Below, one piece after another: positions 1 through 7,947 of a stretch of DNA of 64,000 bases (its first letter is position 1; each line of letters starts with the position of its first letter). Position numbers and translations under genes: made by a program. Origin of the DNA: Romboutsia weinsteinii (GTDB lineage: Bacteria; Bacillota; Clostridia; Peptostreptococcales; Peptostreptococcaceae); assembly GCF_002250835.2 (NCBI RefSeq), contig NZ_NOJY02000007.1, positions 62,001 to 126,000 on the forward strand. Reading direction: 5' to 3'. The notes below the pieces were generated by a model. It saw only the letters and a program-made list of their open reading frames with translations, did not search any database and was not told where the DNA came from.

Positions 1-492
1 GTATTTACTAAAGTTGCATATTATTTTTACATCTGCATATACTATAATCAGACAATATAACTACCGAACCGATATATTATATAGATTCCAGCTAGCTCTA
101 ATCATTAGCTGGAATTTTTATTTTCATAATTAATAATTCCCTATCATAGAATTTATTATTATATTGGGTACTTTCCTGTAAATATATAAATGCCATTCTC
201 ATGTCTAACACTACATATACCCAGTATTTTATATAGATCCAGCTAACTTTTTATATAGTTAGCTAGTTTTCATTTATTGTCGATAGATTTACTCACATCT
301 AAAAATTACAGCTAAATATGCACGTTTAAAAACTTAAATCATCCTATATATTAGTAATACAAAACTTTCTGTATACATCAATTTTTATTTTTACTGTCTA
401 TTTATTACTGACTAATCACATTTCTAGATATTTTATATTTACAAGCTAACAAATTATAAGCTAGCTGTTTTTTGTTTACTAGTCTAATACAA
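1..492. other. Non-coding stretch with related hairpins
   Basis: I see no credible gene here. The stretch is AT-rich and holds hairpins built on AGCTA: 87-114, about 239-266 and about 442-466. The first two share a similar lead-in (TATATAGATTCCAGCTA and TATATAGATCCAGCTAA), which suggests duplicated terminators downstream of a gene lying left of the window. The third is weaker. Confidence 0.4.
87..120 (+). terminator. Rho-independent terminator
   Basis: The arms TTCCAGCTA and TAGCTGGAA pair around a short loop and are followed by TTTTTA on the plus strand. It probably ends a transcript entering from the left edge. Confidence 0.55.
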
Positions 493-558
493 ATGCTTAC
501 AAAAGATGCTCAAGATGCTAAAAATAGTAAAGAAAATTTAATGAAATTCTTAGGTTAG
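493..558 (+). pseudogene. 21-codon ORF, probably the tail of a lost coat-type gene
   Basis: A short reading frame (ATG at 493, TAG at 556-558) ends in NLMKFLG and stops 11 bases before the CotF-like relic. Two-gene CotF-like operons are common in Clostridia, so this could be what remains of the first partner. It is too short to identify and has no clear ribosome binding site. Confidence 0.2.
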
Positions 559-569
559 TAGGTAACTAT

Positions 570-818
570 ATGCAAGAAAAAGAAATTATAAGTGATTACC
601 TTAGCTGTATAAATGAAAGTTTAGCTTGCTACAGAGGTATAATTGCGCAAATAGAAAATGAACAACTTCGTCAAACACTACAAGATATGAGAAATCAGGA
701 TGAAGTACGTCAATATAATTTATTTAAAAAGGCTAAATAGAAAGGTTACTATATACCTGCTCAACCAACTACAGAAAGTGAAGTCTCAATAGTTAGGCGA
801 CAACTTTCGCAATGGTAA
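570..818 (+). pseudogene. CotF-like spore coat protein, interrupted by an in-frame TAG
   Basis: Starting from ATG 570, the frame reads as a CotF-family protein: a helical segment with ENEQLRQTLQDM, then FKKAK, the stop TAG at 738-740, and then KGYYIPAQP and RRQLSQW before TAA at 816-818. The part after the TAG is the usual CotF ending (a Gly-Trp/Tyr-Tyr motif, a Pro-rich linker, then a Q/R-rich end), so one ancestral gene of about 82 codons was split by a nonsense change. CotF-family proteins are small ferritin-like coat proteins of spores. The ribosome binding site is poor. The stop is UAG, so selenocysteine is not an explanation. Confidence 0.6.
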
Positions 819-971
819 CATCCATTGAGATATAGCACAAGTAATCATAATATTTGGGTTATAGCTCATTTATTTAACTATTACTAACATTCGTTATTTT
901 TAAATATTTATATATTCATTTTAGCAATTATTCCTACTTCTAATTCAATCTTCTCCGTTAAAACCCATCTT

Positions 972-1289
972 TTAAACTCTAACATATAGCAATTTTGTAT
1001 AAAAATCTTCATCTTGCTCTGCTATTCTTTTTTTCTTTTTATCCCAACTAGCAATCAGTCTTATTTCTTCTGATAATTCTTCTTTAGTCATATTTTTAAT
1101 TCTTTTAAAATTTGTCATTGTAATCTTCCAACTTTTAGTATTATCGTGATTATTAACTTTAACCAATATACCTTCTTCAACAAGTATCATTTCTACTTAC
1201 TGACCATCCTCCATACTTAAGTTGTCTCTCATTTCTCTAGGTAATGTTAATCTTCCTAATCTATCTAATTCTCTAGTAATTCCTTTTAT
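972..1289 (-). pseudogene. AbrB/SpoVT-type DNA-binding protein, start lost and in-frame TAA
   Basis: On the minus strand the frame carries a typical AbrB-family swapped-hairpin N-terminus (TRELDRLGRLTLPREMRDNL), then MEDGQ, a TAA at 1197-1199, and in the same frame VEMILVEEGILVKV. AbrB-type regulators are dimeric transition-state DNA-binding proteins, often also found on phages and plasmids. The strong GGGGGA at 1291-1296 precedes ATA AAA GGA at 1289, where the family has an ATG, so the start also looks mutated. The remaining ATG at 1190 gives a 72-residue product without the DNA-binding half. It is probably dead. Confidence 0.6.
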
Positions 1290-1341
1290 TTCCCCCTTTG
1301 TTTATTTAATATAATGATATTATTGTAATTTTTTTCTAAAA

Positions 1342-1524
1342 CTAAAATAGAATATCATCGTCGTCTATCGCTTGGAATCCTTGCGGATCTAATCCTGCTG
1401 GTGTGAAACTCAGTTCAAACTTAGGACCTTGGTTTGCATCACCTATTTTTTCTTTATTGCTATTTAAGGCTCGTACCATTCTTGTGCTCACTTTAGTAAA
1501 AGTTCTTTTCTGTCCTTCTTGTGT
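1342..1524 (-). pseudogene. 3' fragment of an SSB-like or element-borne protein
   Basis: An open frame of about 60 codons has no start codon at its left end (TAA just upstream at 1525-1527). It ends in the acidic tail AIDDDDILF. An Asp-rich tail closing in a hydrophobic-Phe pair is typical of single-stranded DNA-binding proteins, where it binds repair partners. The body was not recognised. With the neighbouring broken AbrB and CotF genes it looks like debris of a lost mobile element. Confidence 0.35.
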
Positions 1525-1534
1525 TTAGTCAAAT

Positions 1535-1579
1535 AAAAAAAGAGATATAGTGACTTATAAGCACTATATCTCTTTTTTT
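1535..1579. terminator. Bidirectional terminator
   Basis: A perfect inverted repeat (AAAGAGATATAGTG / CACTATATCTCTTT) is flanked by A and T runs, so it can stop transcription on both strands. Confidence 0.85.
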
Positions 1580-1711
1580 ATTAAATTAGTTAGTTAAAAT
1601 AACATCGTAATACAAGGAATTTTTAATATTAGTCTATCCTAAAAAGATATAATCCATTAAAATAGTTTTATATTATAGTTTTAAGTTACTAAATTAAATA
1701 TCTATCAAATA

Positions 1712-3814
1712 TTATTTCTTAGTTAATTTTTTATAAGATACAAATAAAACAAAGGATACTATACAGAATATTGATATATACATAGCTATTGAATTTGAAT
1801 TTTCCACTTCCACACCTTCATCATTAGGCACATCTGTAGAAGATAAATACATACTTTGTAGTATAAAACTACCTTTCTTAGTTGAGTTAGATGCTGAAAT
1901 TTCAATCGTAGATATATTTGAAATATCTAATTGACCACTAAATTTTTCAACAGGGATCATTAGTGTTGAAAGAGGTGTGAAATTTGAGTACATAGTTTTT
2001 GCCTCTTCATCACCAATTGATATGCTTGTCATTTTTCCAGGTTGATACTGTAATGCATAGCTATCTTTTGATGTGGAAACAGTCTCTGATTTCCCGTCTT
2101 TGTCAGTAATAGTTATATCTAGCATTTGATTTCTCCCCTTGTTAAGAGAATCAGTTGAATCTTGCATAACTTCAAGGCAAAGAGCATTAAAGTTTGTAAA
2201 ATCATTATTCTTTGAAAGTTTTAAATTAACCTTATCATTTCTATTTTTAAATTCAAGTGATACAAGCTGATAATCTTCAGAAACACCTGGTAATCTTATA
2301 TTTCCTGTAGTATTTTTTTGCTTCTCAGTACTTGCTATAATTTTTTTAAAGCTTCCAGAAAGCATTTTGAGATCAGAGTCAGATGTTGCATCAAATAATG
2401 GTTGGCTATCACCTTTAACAAAACTCATTAATACCTTTTGTTTATATAAATTGCCATCTGAACTAGGCAATATTGAAGATAGATTACCTTTTTTAATACT
2501 TGATTTAGCAAAATTCACAATGTATTTACTTGCAAAAGCTCGTTGTTCATCACCCGGCATAGCTTCTTTTGGTATGTTATCTTTATCATAAACAAATGAA
2601 TCTTCTATTTTAAAAATAGTACTATTAAAATTATTATGGTTAGCAGAGTATAAATATAGTAATTGAAGATCTTTTTTACGTTTTTGTAGTCGTATATCAT
2701 CGAAAATTTTACGCCCATCTAGCGTAACTACATCTCCATCAAGTTGGGGAATTATAATTCCCGTAGGAATGTCCGGGTAATTATCAAAATCTTTCCAGTA
2801 TTTCGCTGGAGCCATCGAGATAGCTCCCTTGGCATTAATACCCATTTCTTTTAATATATCATACGCTAAAAATAAGTTTTGTCCACCTCTTGAATGTCCC
2901 ACAAGAATAACATTATTGAAATCAATTTTATCCTTCATATCAAAACCATAGATATTATTAGTATCAGTATTGCTATTAACATTGTCTAAAAGTGATTGTA
3001 CATGCTTTTTTAATATTTTGGTAAATAGAGCTTTTTGTGATTCATCTCGGATGTTTTGATAATTTTTATTAGAATCTAAGTAATATACTGGAGTTAAATT
3101 CAGTCCAATCGATGCAAACCCCTCGTTTGCTAATGCTTTTTTATTATCCGAATAACCTATACTAAAGTAAGGCGACATATTTTCTGCTGCAGCTGAAGCA
3201 TGTAAAAAAATTACAAGAGGTAACTTTTTTCCATCTGGAACGCAAATAGAACCAGTGTTATCATATGTAAGCTCTCTCAAATCTTCTTTAGTATCTATAT
3301 AGACGTTATCTGGTAATACATATTTATCTTCTCCTAAGTTGTAAACCGATACATCATTATATTTATGTTTAGGAGGAGTTACAATAAGTGTATCCATAAT
3401 CCCAGAGTCTACGACACGTGAAGTCTTCATTTCATTAAAAATACCAAACGGCGCATATATTTTATTATCCTCTTCAAGATATTTATCTTTTAACAATTTT
3501 CCATTTACACTTATTTTGAAAGTATTTCTATCAAAGACTATAATGTCTTTTCCCTCTTCAGATGAAACTACATATTGAAACGCATTTTTATTTTTAACAT
3601 CTGACTTAATTCCATCTAGTTTTTTCATAACTTCGTCCAAGGTAAAGTAAGGCGTATCTAATATATCAGGATCATCTTTAATCATATCGCCATTAATTGT
3701 CTCAAAGCTGTCTCCTCCAATTTCCAAAGAAGCATATACATCAGATGGTAAAAATATAATTAGTAGCATAATACTAAATAAACAAATAAACATATGTTGA
3801 ACTTTTTTTATCAT
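1712..3814 (-). CDS. Surface-anchored alpha/beta hydrolase
   Basis: This 700-residue extracytoplasmic protein has a signal peptide (residues 1-28), a segment at about 95-130 resembling the copper-amine-oxidase-like N-terminal repeat found in clostridial surface proteins, and an alpha/beta-hydrolase core from about 198. The core shows PLVIFLHASAA (oxyanion region) and the nucleophile elbow GHSRGG with Ser308. A beta-rich region at about 470-660 follows, then one C-terminal membrane helix (about 673-692) with a KKLTKK stop-transfer end. The layout predicts an esterase or lipase tethered outside the cell; the substrate cannot be read from sequence. There is no LPXTG motif; the anchor is the helix. 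The gene stands alone, with its ribosome binding site AAAGGAGAAAAAG just before ATG 3814. Confidence 0.75.
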   Translation of the reverse strand: MIKKVQHMFICLFSIMLLIIFLPSDVYASLEIGGDSFETINGDMIKDDPDILDTPYFTLDEVMKKLDGIKSDVKNKNAFQYVVSSEEGKDIIVFDRNTFKISVNGKLLKDKYLEEDNKIYAPFGIFNEMKTSRVVDSGIMDTLIVTPPKHKYNDVSVYNLGEDKYVLPDNVYIDTKEDLRELTYDNTGSICVPDGKKLPLVIFLHASAAAENMSPYFSIGYSDNKKALANEGFASIGLNLTPVYYLDSNKNYQNIRDESQKALFTKILKKHVQSLLDNVNSNTDTNNIYGFDMKDKIDFNNVILVGHSRGGQNLFLAYDILKEMGINAKGAISMAPAKYWKDFDNYPDIPTGIIIPQLDGDVVTLDGRKIFDDIRLQKRKKDLQLLYLYSANHNNFNSTIFKIEDSFVYDKDNIPKEAMPGDEQRAFASKYIVNFAKSSIKKGNLSSILPSSDGNLYKQKVLMSFVKGDSQPLFDATSDSDLKMLSGSFKKIIASTEKQKNTTGNIRLPGVSEDYQLVSLEFKNRNDKVNLKLSKNNDFTNFNALCLEVMQDSTDSLNKGRNQMLDITITDKDGKSETVSTSKDSYALQYQPGKMTSISIGDEEAKTMYSNFTPLSTLMIPVEKFSGQLDISNISTIEISASNSTKKGSFILQSMYLSSTDVPNDEGVEVENSNSIAMYISIFCIVSFVLFVSYKKLTKK

Positions 3815-3940
3815 TCTTTTTCTCCTTTTATACTCTAATCTTTATGTTATTTTTTATTCTCAATTAATTAAAGTATATATACTTCAATATATACAAGTCC
3901 TTTATCGCTCTTAAATACTAGTATAACTCTACTTAAATAT

Positions 3941-4879
3941 TTACTTCATCAATTTATTATTTTCCATTATTATAGCTCCTGGCATAGCCGCATCACCTTC
4001 AGTTGAAATAAGCCTATCAAACATATAACTTCTTACGGCTTCTTTATTTTTAAACTTAGTTACTTGATAAGGTGTTGCCGGGCTATATTTTTCTATAAAC
4101 AAGATTTCATCATCATTTTTTACCGCTACCCCTACGTGACCAGCAAGAAGTTCTTTAGTATCTTCATTCTTTGAAAATCCACTAATTAGAGTAACATCAC
4201 TATTTCCAACAAAACTTATCCCTCTCTTATCCCACTGATCACTTATAAATTTTGCAATTTCTTCATCCGTTCCAAATCTGTCTATCTCTATTATATCAAA
4301 AAGTTTTTTGAATTTATTAATATCATTTTTATTAAACGCTGCATCTGGATTCTTTTCAATAGTATCAATATCCATTCCAAGTTGTCCATCACTTTCGTAA
4401 AAATCATCTTTTGACTCGATAAATTGATTCACCAATCTAAACGCTGATATTCTACAGTTAATATCAAAATACTCCTTATTTTTTTCTATCCACTTATCTT
4501 GGAAAGCAAAACCATCATAAGGAACTTGAGATTTTTCCAATACGCTAAATCCTGCAATATTAGGTAGATCATCTTTATATATTTTATTGTAGTTATTCAC
4601 ACCTCTGAAATATCTTTCAACATCTTCTTTATTTATACCATTTTTCATTAGAATAACTTTGACTTCTTCTTGTATTCCTGAATCTAATAAATTGCTATAC
4701 TTTAATTCTTTATATATGGGTTTAGCTATTTTTTTCTTATTTCCTAAAGACTCTGTATTATTTATTAATGCGTTATTATTTTGTAATTCATCGGTATTAT
4801 TTGATGAACACCCTGTAAAAATTAGACTTGACAGTATCAGTGAACTAGATAAAGCTATTGTTAATATATTTCTTTTCAT
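3941..4879 (-). CDS. DUF4300 family lipoprotein
   Basis: This is a 312-residue lipoprotein. The signal peptide ends in the lipobox LIFTGC, placing the acylated cysteine near residue 24. The body matches the DUF4300 pattern seen in streptococcal and clostridial surface proteins: YSNLLDSGIQEEVK near the front, a central NCRISAFRL, then WDKRGISFVG, GHVGVAV and LFIEKYSPATPYQVTKF. The late Gly-His-Val and Glu-Lys motifs may form an active site, but the family has no established function that I know of. The gene lies downstream of the AgrC-like kinase, behind a terminator, so co-transcription is unlikely although regulation by that system is possible. Confidence 0.75.
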   Translation of the reverse strand: MKRNILTIALSSSLILSSLIFTGCSSNNTDELQNNNALINNTESLGNKKKIAKPIYKELKYSNLLDSGIQEEVKVILMKNGINKEDVERYFRGVNNYNKIYKDDLPNIAGFSVLEKSQVPYDGFAFQDKWIEKNKEYFDINCRISAFRLVNQFIESKDDFYESDGQLGMDIDTIEKNPDAAFNKNDINKFKKLFDIIEIDRFGTDEEIAKFISDQWDKRGISFVGNSDVTLISGFSKNEDTKELLAGHVGVAVKNDDEILFIEKYSPATPYQVTKFKNKEAVRSYMFDRLISTEGDAAMPGAIIMENNKLMK

Positions 4880-5038
4880 ATTAATTTTCCATCTCCTATA
4901 ATTTAATACTCTTACTATAAAGTAAGTATATTACATCATTCATAGTTAAATCAATCAACACAATGTTACTATGTTGTATCATTGTTGTAAAATATCACAG
5001 GCAACTAACCATCCCATTTTTTTATATCAATTTTATTA

Positions 5039-5074
5039 TAAAAAATAGACTAGTATAATCTAGTCTATTTTTTG
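5039..5074. terminator. Terminator overlapping the end of the AgrC-like gene
   Basis: The inverted repeat AAAATAGACTAG / CTAGTCTATTTT includes the kinase stop codon and is followed on the minus strand by a T run. It closes the agrD-agrC-like operon. Confidence 0.8.
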
Positions 5075-6349
5075 TAATAAAATATTATTATTTTGATCAA
5101 ATAACACAATTTTAAATTCCGTGTATTTTTCATCACTAACTACAGATAATTTGCCGTTATTATTTTCTACAATTTCCTTTACTATATATAAACCATAACC
5201 ATGACTACTATCTTCATCATCTTTTGTAGTAAAACCTTCTTCAAATATATTCTCTATTATATTTAGATCTATTTTAGGTCCATTATTTTTAATACTAATA
5301 TATACACTATTGAATATTTTGTACGTTCTTACAACTATCAATCCCTCTCCATTCAATGCTGTTATAGCATTATTTAGGATATTAGATAATATTCTATGTA
5401 ATTCATACGAACTCATATCAATTAAGTTAGAGTTAAATTCTTCATCTATAACTAGATGTATATCTCCTATATCTAGAGATTCTGCAACACTAGATATAAC
5501 AGAGTCCTCATGCGTGATATATTTTATATTAGATGATACTTGACTGTTTCCATTAATTATATCTTTTAGTATTTCTCCTAATCTATCATATTGTCTCATT
5601 AGATATAGTCCATTAATATATGATATTTGTGATCCATAGTCATGCTTTATTCTTTTAAGTTCATTATTTTTGTCAATTAATAATTTATTCAAACTATCAA
5701 TTTCTTTATACCTTTTGTCTATGTTATTTATATAAACTGAAATACATACTGCAAATATTACAGCCATAAGTATTACTATATTAGTTAGAGCTACATTAGA
5801 CCATCCATTTAGCATCATAGAAATACACACTATAAAATCCATTGATATAACTAGTATAAACCCAATTTCAAGTGATTTTCTACTTTTTGTAAAATATGTA
5901 TATATTACCTTGATGTCATCTTTATTTTTTATAATAAATAACTCTAAAATCATAGCTGGAACATATATTCCCAATAATCTAGATGCTTCTACATCATAAA
6001 GTATATAACTTAATATAGGCCACCCTATACTAGTAACTAAAATAGCTACAATTTGTACTAATATATATGCTATAGAGTAAGCTACTAGTGCTTTTTTATA
6101 TATATGCCTGTAAATTACGCCTATAATGATTATACTACCTATTGTTATTGATGTAGCATTTAGATTACTATTACTAAATATATTCGTGGCTAAAATACAT
6201 AGTATAAATATACTTATACCACTTATAATTAGATTCTTCTTTCCTGTCTTAGCATCTATCTCTCTACTAGTAAGCAAAAAGTAATAAGGAAAATAAGTCA
6301 TTATAGAAACTTGTATAGCTGTGTTTAATAAATCAAATAAGAAATTCAT
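5060..6349 (-). CDS. AgrC-like sensor histidine kinase (GHKL type)
   Basis: This 429-residue kinase has six to seven hydrophobic helices over residues 1-208, the membrane sensor layout of AgrC and other peptide-pheromone receptors. A short coiled stretch follows, then the phospho-acceptor motif KRIKHDYGS with His236 and a GHKL ATPase: N box ILNNAITAL, G box around TTKDDEDSSHGYGLYIV. AgrC kinases bind a secreted cyclic peptide and phosphorylate a LytTR-type regulator. The ATG lies 6 bases after the last agrD-like stop, and its ribosome binding site AAAAGG is inside that peptide gene, so the genes are translationally linked. No response regulator or AgrB processing peptidase is adjacent, which is unusual. 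Confidence 0.85.
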   Translation of the reverse strand: MNFLFDLLNTAIQVSIMTYFPYYFLLTSREIDAKTGKKNLIISGISIFILCILATNIFSNSNLNATSITIGSIIIIGVIYRHIYKKALVAYSIAYILVQIVAILVTSIGWPILSYILYDVEASRLLGIYVPAMILELFIIKNKDDIKVIYTYFTKSRKSLEIGFILVISMDFIVCISMMLNGWSNVALTNIVILMAVIFAVCISVYINNIDKRYKEIDSLNKLLIDKNNELKRIKHDYGSQISYINGLYLMRQYDRLGEILKDIINGNSQVSSNIKYITHEDSVISSVAESLDIGDIHLVIDEEFNSNLIDMSSYELHRILSNILNNAITALNGEGLIVVRTYKIFNSVYISIKNNGPKIDLNIIENIFEEGFTTKDDEDSSHGYGLYIVKEIVENNNGKLSVVSDEKYTEFKIVLFDQNNNILLQKID

Positions 6350-6355
6350 TTTGTA

Positions 6356-6478
6356 TTACCTTTTTGCTTTTAATGCATCAGGCATCTCCTCTGTACCAAT
6401 TCCTGCTACAGATGCCGCCCCACTACCTACTACAAGTACCGACATCATAGACATTAATTTTCCAATAATTTTTTTCAT
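6356..6478 (-). CDS. AgrD-like autoinducer peptide precursor, copy 1 (kinase-proximal)
   Basis: This 40-residue peptide starts MKKIIGKLMSMMSVLVVGSG, an amphipathic/hydrophobic leader. It continues AASVAGIG and ends in TEEMPDALKAKR. The charged tail with E-E-x-P-x-x-L/M-K matches the C-terminal recognition region of AgrD propeptides (cyclic lactone autoinducer family). The ribosome binding site is AAGGGGGG, 7 bases before ATG. It differs from the other copies in having MPDAL instead of MPNAL and a final AGG TAA. It lies directly upstream of the AgrC-like kinase. There is no cysteine, so any ring would have to be a serine or threonine lactone. An alternative reading is a Sec-exported linear peptide. 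Confidence 0.7.
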   Translation of the reverse strand: MKKIIGKLMSMMSVLVVGSGAASVAGIGTEEMPDALKAKR

Positions 6479-6532
6479 TGTTATACCCCCCTTATATTTT
6501 TTATTTAGATAACTTACGATAATTTTAAAATA

Positions 6533-6655
6533 TTATCTTTTTGCTTTTAATGCATTTGGCATCTCTTCTGTACCAATTCCTGCTACAGATGCCGCCCCAC
6601 TACCTACTACAAGTACCGACATCATAGACATTAATTTTCCAATAATTTTTTTCAT
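6533..6655 (-). CDS. AgrD-like autoinducer peptide precursor, copy 2
   Basis: A 40-residue AgrD-like peptide identical at every base to copy 3, including silent positions. The central region is AASVAGIG and the tail TEEMPNALKAKR. It has its own strong ribosome binding site. The identity of coding and flanking DNA points to a very recent tandem duplication or to gene conversion. Confidence 0.7.
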   Translation of the reverse strand: MKKIIGKLMSMMSVLVVGSGAASVAGIGTEEMPNALKAKR

Positions 6656-6709
6656 TGTTATACCCCCCTTATATTTTTTATTTAGATAACTTACGATAAT
6701 TTTAAAATA

Positions 6710-6832
6710 TTATCTTTTTGCTTTTAATGCATTTGGCATCTCTTCTGTACCAATTCCTGCTACAGATGCCGCCCCACTACCTACTACAAGTACCGACATC
6801 ATAGACATTAATTTTCCAATAATTTTTTTCAT
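6710..6832 (-). CDS. AgrD-like autoinducer peptide precursor, copy 3
   Basis: A 40-residue AgrD-like peptide, base-identical to copy 2 in its coding part. The ribosome binding site AAGGGGGATATAACA differs slightly from copies 1 and 2. The predicted signal region and C-terminal tail are unchanged, so this copy would add dosage rather than a new signal. Confidence 0.7.
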   Translation of the reverse strand: MKKIIGKLMSMMSVLVVGSGAASVAGIGTEEMPNALKAKR

Positions 6833-6887
6833 TGTTATATCCCCCTTATTTTTTTTATTTAGAATAAATTACAATAAGTTAAAAATA

Positions 6888-7010
6888 TTATCTTTTTGCT
6901 TTTAATGCATTTGGCATCTCTTCTGTGCCAATTCCTGCTACAGATGCTGCTCCACTACCTACTACAAGTAACGACATCATAGACATTAGTTTTCCAATCA
7001 TTTTTTTCAT
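6888..7010 (-). CDS. AgrD-like autoinducer peptide precursor, copy 4 (promoter-proximal)
   Basis: The first gene of the array in transcription order and the most diverged copy: MKKMIGKLMSMMSLLVVGSG, with Ile4 to Met and Val14 to Leu, plus several silent changes. The AASVAGIGTEEMPNALKAKR part is unchanged. Changes in the leader alone, with the C-terminal 26 residues held constant, suggest selection on the signal and tail. The ribosome binding site is AAGGGGTG. Confidence 0.7.
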   Translation of the reverse strand: MKKMIGKLMSMMSLLVVGSGAASVAGIGTEEMPNALKAKR

Positions 7011-7117
7011 TGTTATACACCCCTTATATTTTTATTTAGAATAAGTTACAATAATTTAAAAAGTAAATGATTATTGATATGAAATCACAACTTTATAAAT
7101 TAAGGCTACTAAATGAA

Positions 7118-7123
7118 ATTATA
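7118..7123 (-). promoter_or_regulatory. Possible promoter of the agrD-agrC-like operon
   Basis: The minus strand has a TATAAT in the context TGATATAATTTC about 108 bases before the first peptide gene. No good -35 element stands 17 bases upstream. The inverted repeat ATCATTTGAGATGAT around 7155-7170 could bind an activator. Confidence 0.35.
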
Positions 7124-7171
7124 TCATAATTTGTATATATTTGGGATATAATCATCTCAAATGATAATTTA

Positions 7172-7452
7172 AATCCACTTTTTGTAAAAATAAAAAAAGA
7201 ACAGGGTTATGTTCTGCATATAAGTTAAATATCATATTAACTCCTCTACCTATTCATATATTTCGTAAGAAGAAGGTATCTAGTAAGCTTCTCATTGTCT
7301 TGCTAAATTTCTTAGATGGTATCTTAATAAATATTATCTTATATTATATTCATTAATAACCTTTACAAAGTCTATATTATTGTTACTGTCATCTATATAA
7401 ACTAATTTAGTATATCTACAATATCTTTAAAGCTAGAACACAAATTAACCAT
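7172..7452. other. No gene seen
   Basis: AT-rich spacer between the agrD-like array and the polymerase relic. I found no reading frame with a ribosome binding site and no clear RNA structure. Confidence 0.4.
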
Positions 7453-7694
7453 AAAAATTATTGTAATTTCAGCATTAAGATGTTTAAGCTTACGTGGTGT
7501 TAATGAGATATCAATATCATTCAACACTGATAAAAGTATTAAAAAAACTGAACTACTGTACTCACAGTACACAAGGTATTAAAATAGAATCACTTAGCTT
7601 ATTTTATTAAGGTAATATAGAAAGAAAAGTAGCTTTAGATAAGATATTGGACAGTATAAGAGATAAATATTGTAATAGATTGAGAAGGTGTTAG
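7453..7694 (+). pseudogene. C-terminal relic of a Y-family DNA polymerase (UmuC/DinB-like)
   Basis: Plus-strand frames read ISALRCLSLRGVNEISISFN and then RKVALDKILDSIRDKY, followed by CNRLRRC and TAG at 7692-7694. This order resembles the end of the little-finger domain of Y-family polymerases, where a beta strand is followed by a basic A-I-D-x-I-R-x-K-Y helix. The front of the gene is missing and an internal TAA around 7607 breaks the frame. Y-family genes of this type are often carried by phages and plasmids. Confidence 0.35.
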
Positions 7695-7750
7695 TTGTAT
7701 GATCTTAAATTTATCAAGATAACTTACATTTGGAATTTATATAAAACGTA

Positions 7751-7804
7751 AAAAGCCTTAACTAGTATACATTTAGGACTGTATATGTTAAGACTTCTTT
7801 TTTA
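7751..7804 (+). terminator. Hairpin with T run
   Basis: The imperfect arms CTTAAC..TATAC and GTATA..GTTAAG are followed by CTTCTTTTTT on the plus strand. It lies just after the polymerase relic and may be its old terminator. Confidence 0.5.
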
Positions 7805-7947
7805 GATATCATATCTTAATGGGGATAAACATTTGGGATAAATGCTTTCGTATACTATATACCACTTATTTGCTTAGCTAAAACAAATTTTTTTGACAAA
7901 TAATAAAATAAAGCTAGGAAGGGATAAACCAACCTAACTTTTTAATG

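Larger units (their letters stand above)
6356..7040 (-). repeat. Four tandem direct repeats of about 177 bp
   Basis: The start codons lie at 6478, 6655, 6832 and 7010, giving a period of 177, 177 and 178 bases. Each unit is one 123-base agrD-like gene plus its ribosome binding site and a spacer with TTTAGATAACTTACGATAAT (more diverged in the outer unit). Units 2 and 3 are almost identical throughout. Confidence 0.9.

Noticed and set aside
79..270. Repeated AGCTA hairpins as a CRISPR array or repeat family
   Set aside because: Only two good copies, unequal spacing and different loops; they behave as terminators, not as regular repeats with unique spacers.
736..742. In-frame TAG of the CotF-like gene as a recoded codon
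   Set aside because: UAG recoding (pyrrolysine) is not expected, the ribosome binding site is weak and neighbouring genes are also broken, so a nonsense mutation is simpler.
1197..1199. In-frame TAA of the AbrB-like gene as read-through
   Set aside because: The start codon is also changed to ATA and no read-through context is visible, so it is treated as a pseudogene.
6321..6512. Plus-strand open frame over agrD copy 1
   Set aside because: It runs antisense across the end of the kinase gene and the first peptide gene, has no ribosome binding site, and is explained by the AgrD-like frame on the other strand.
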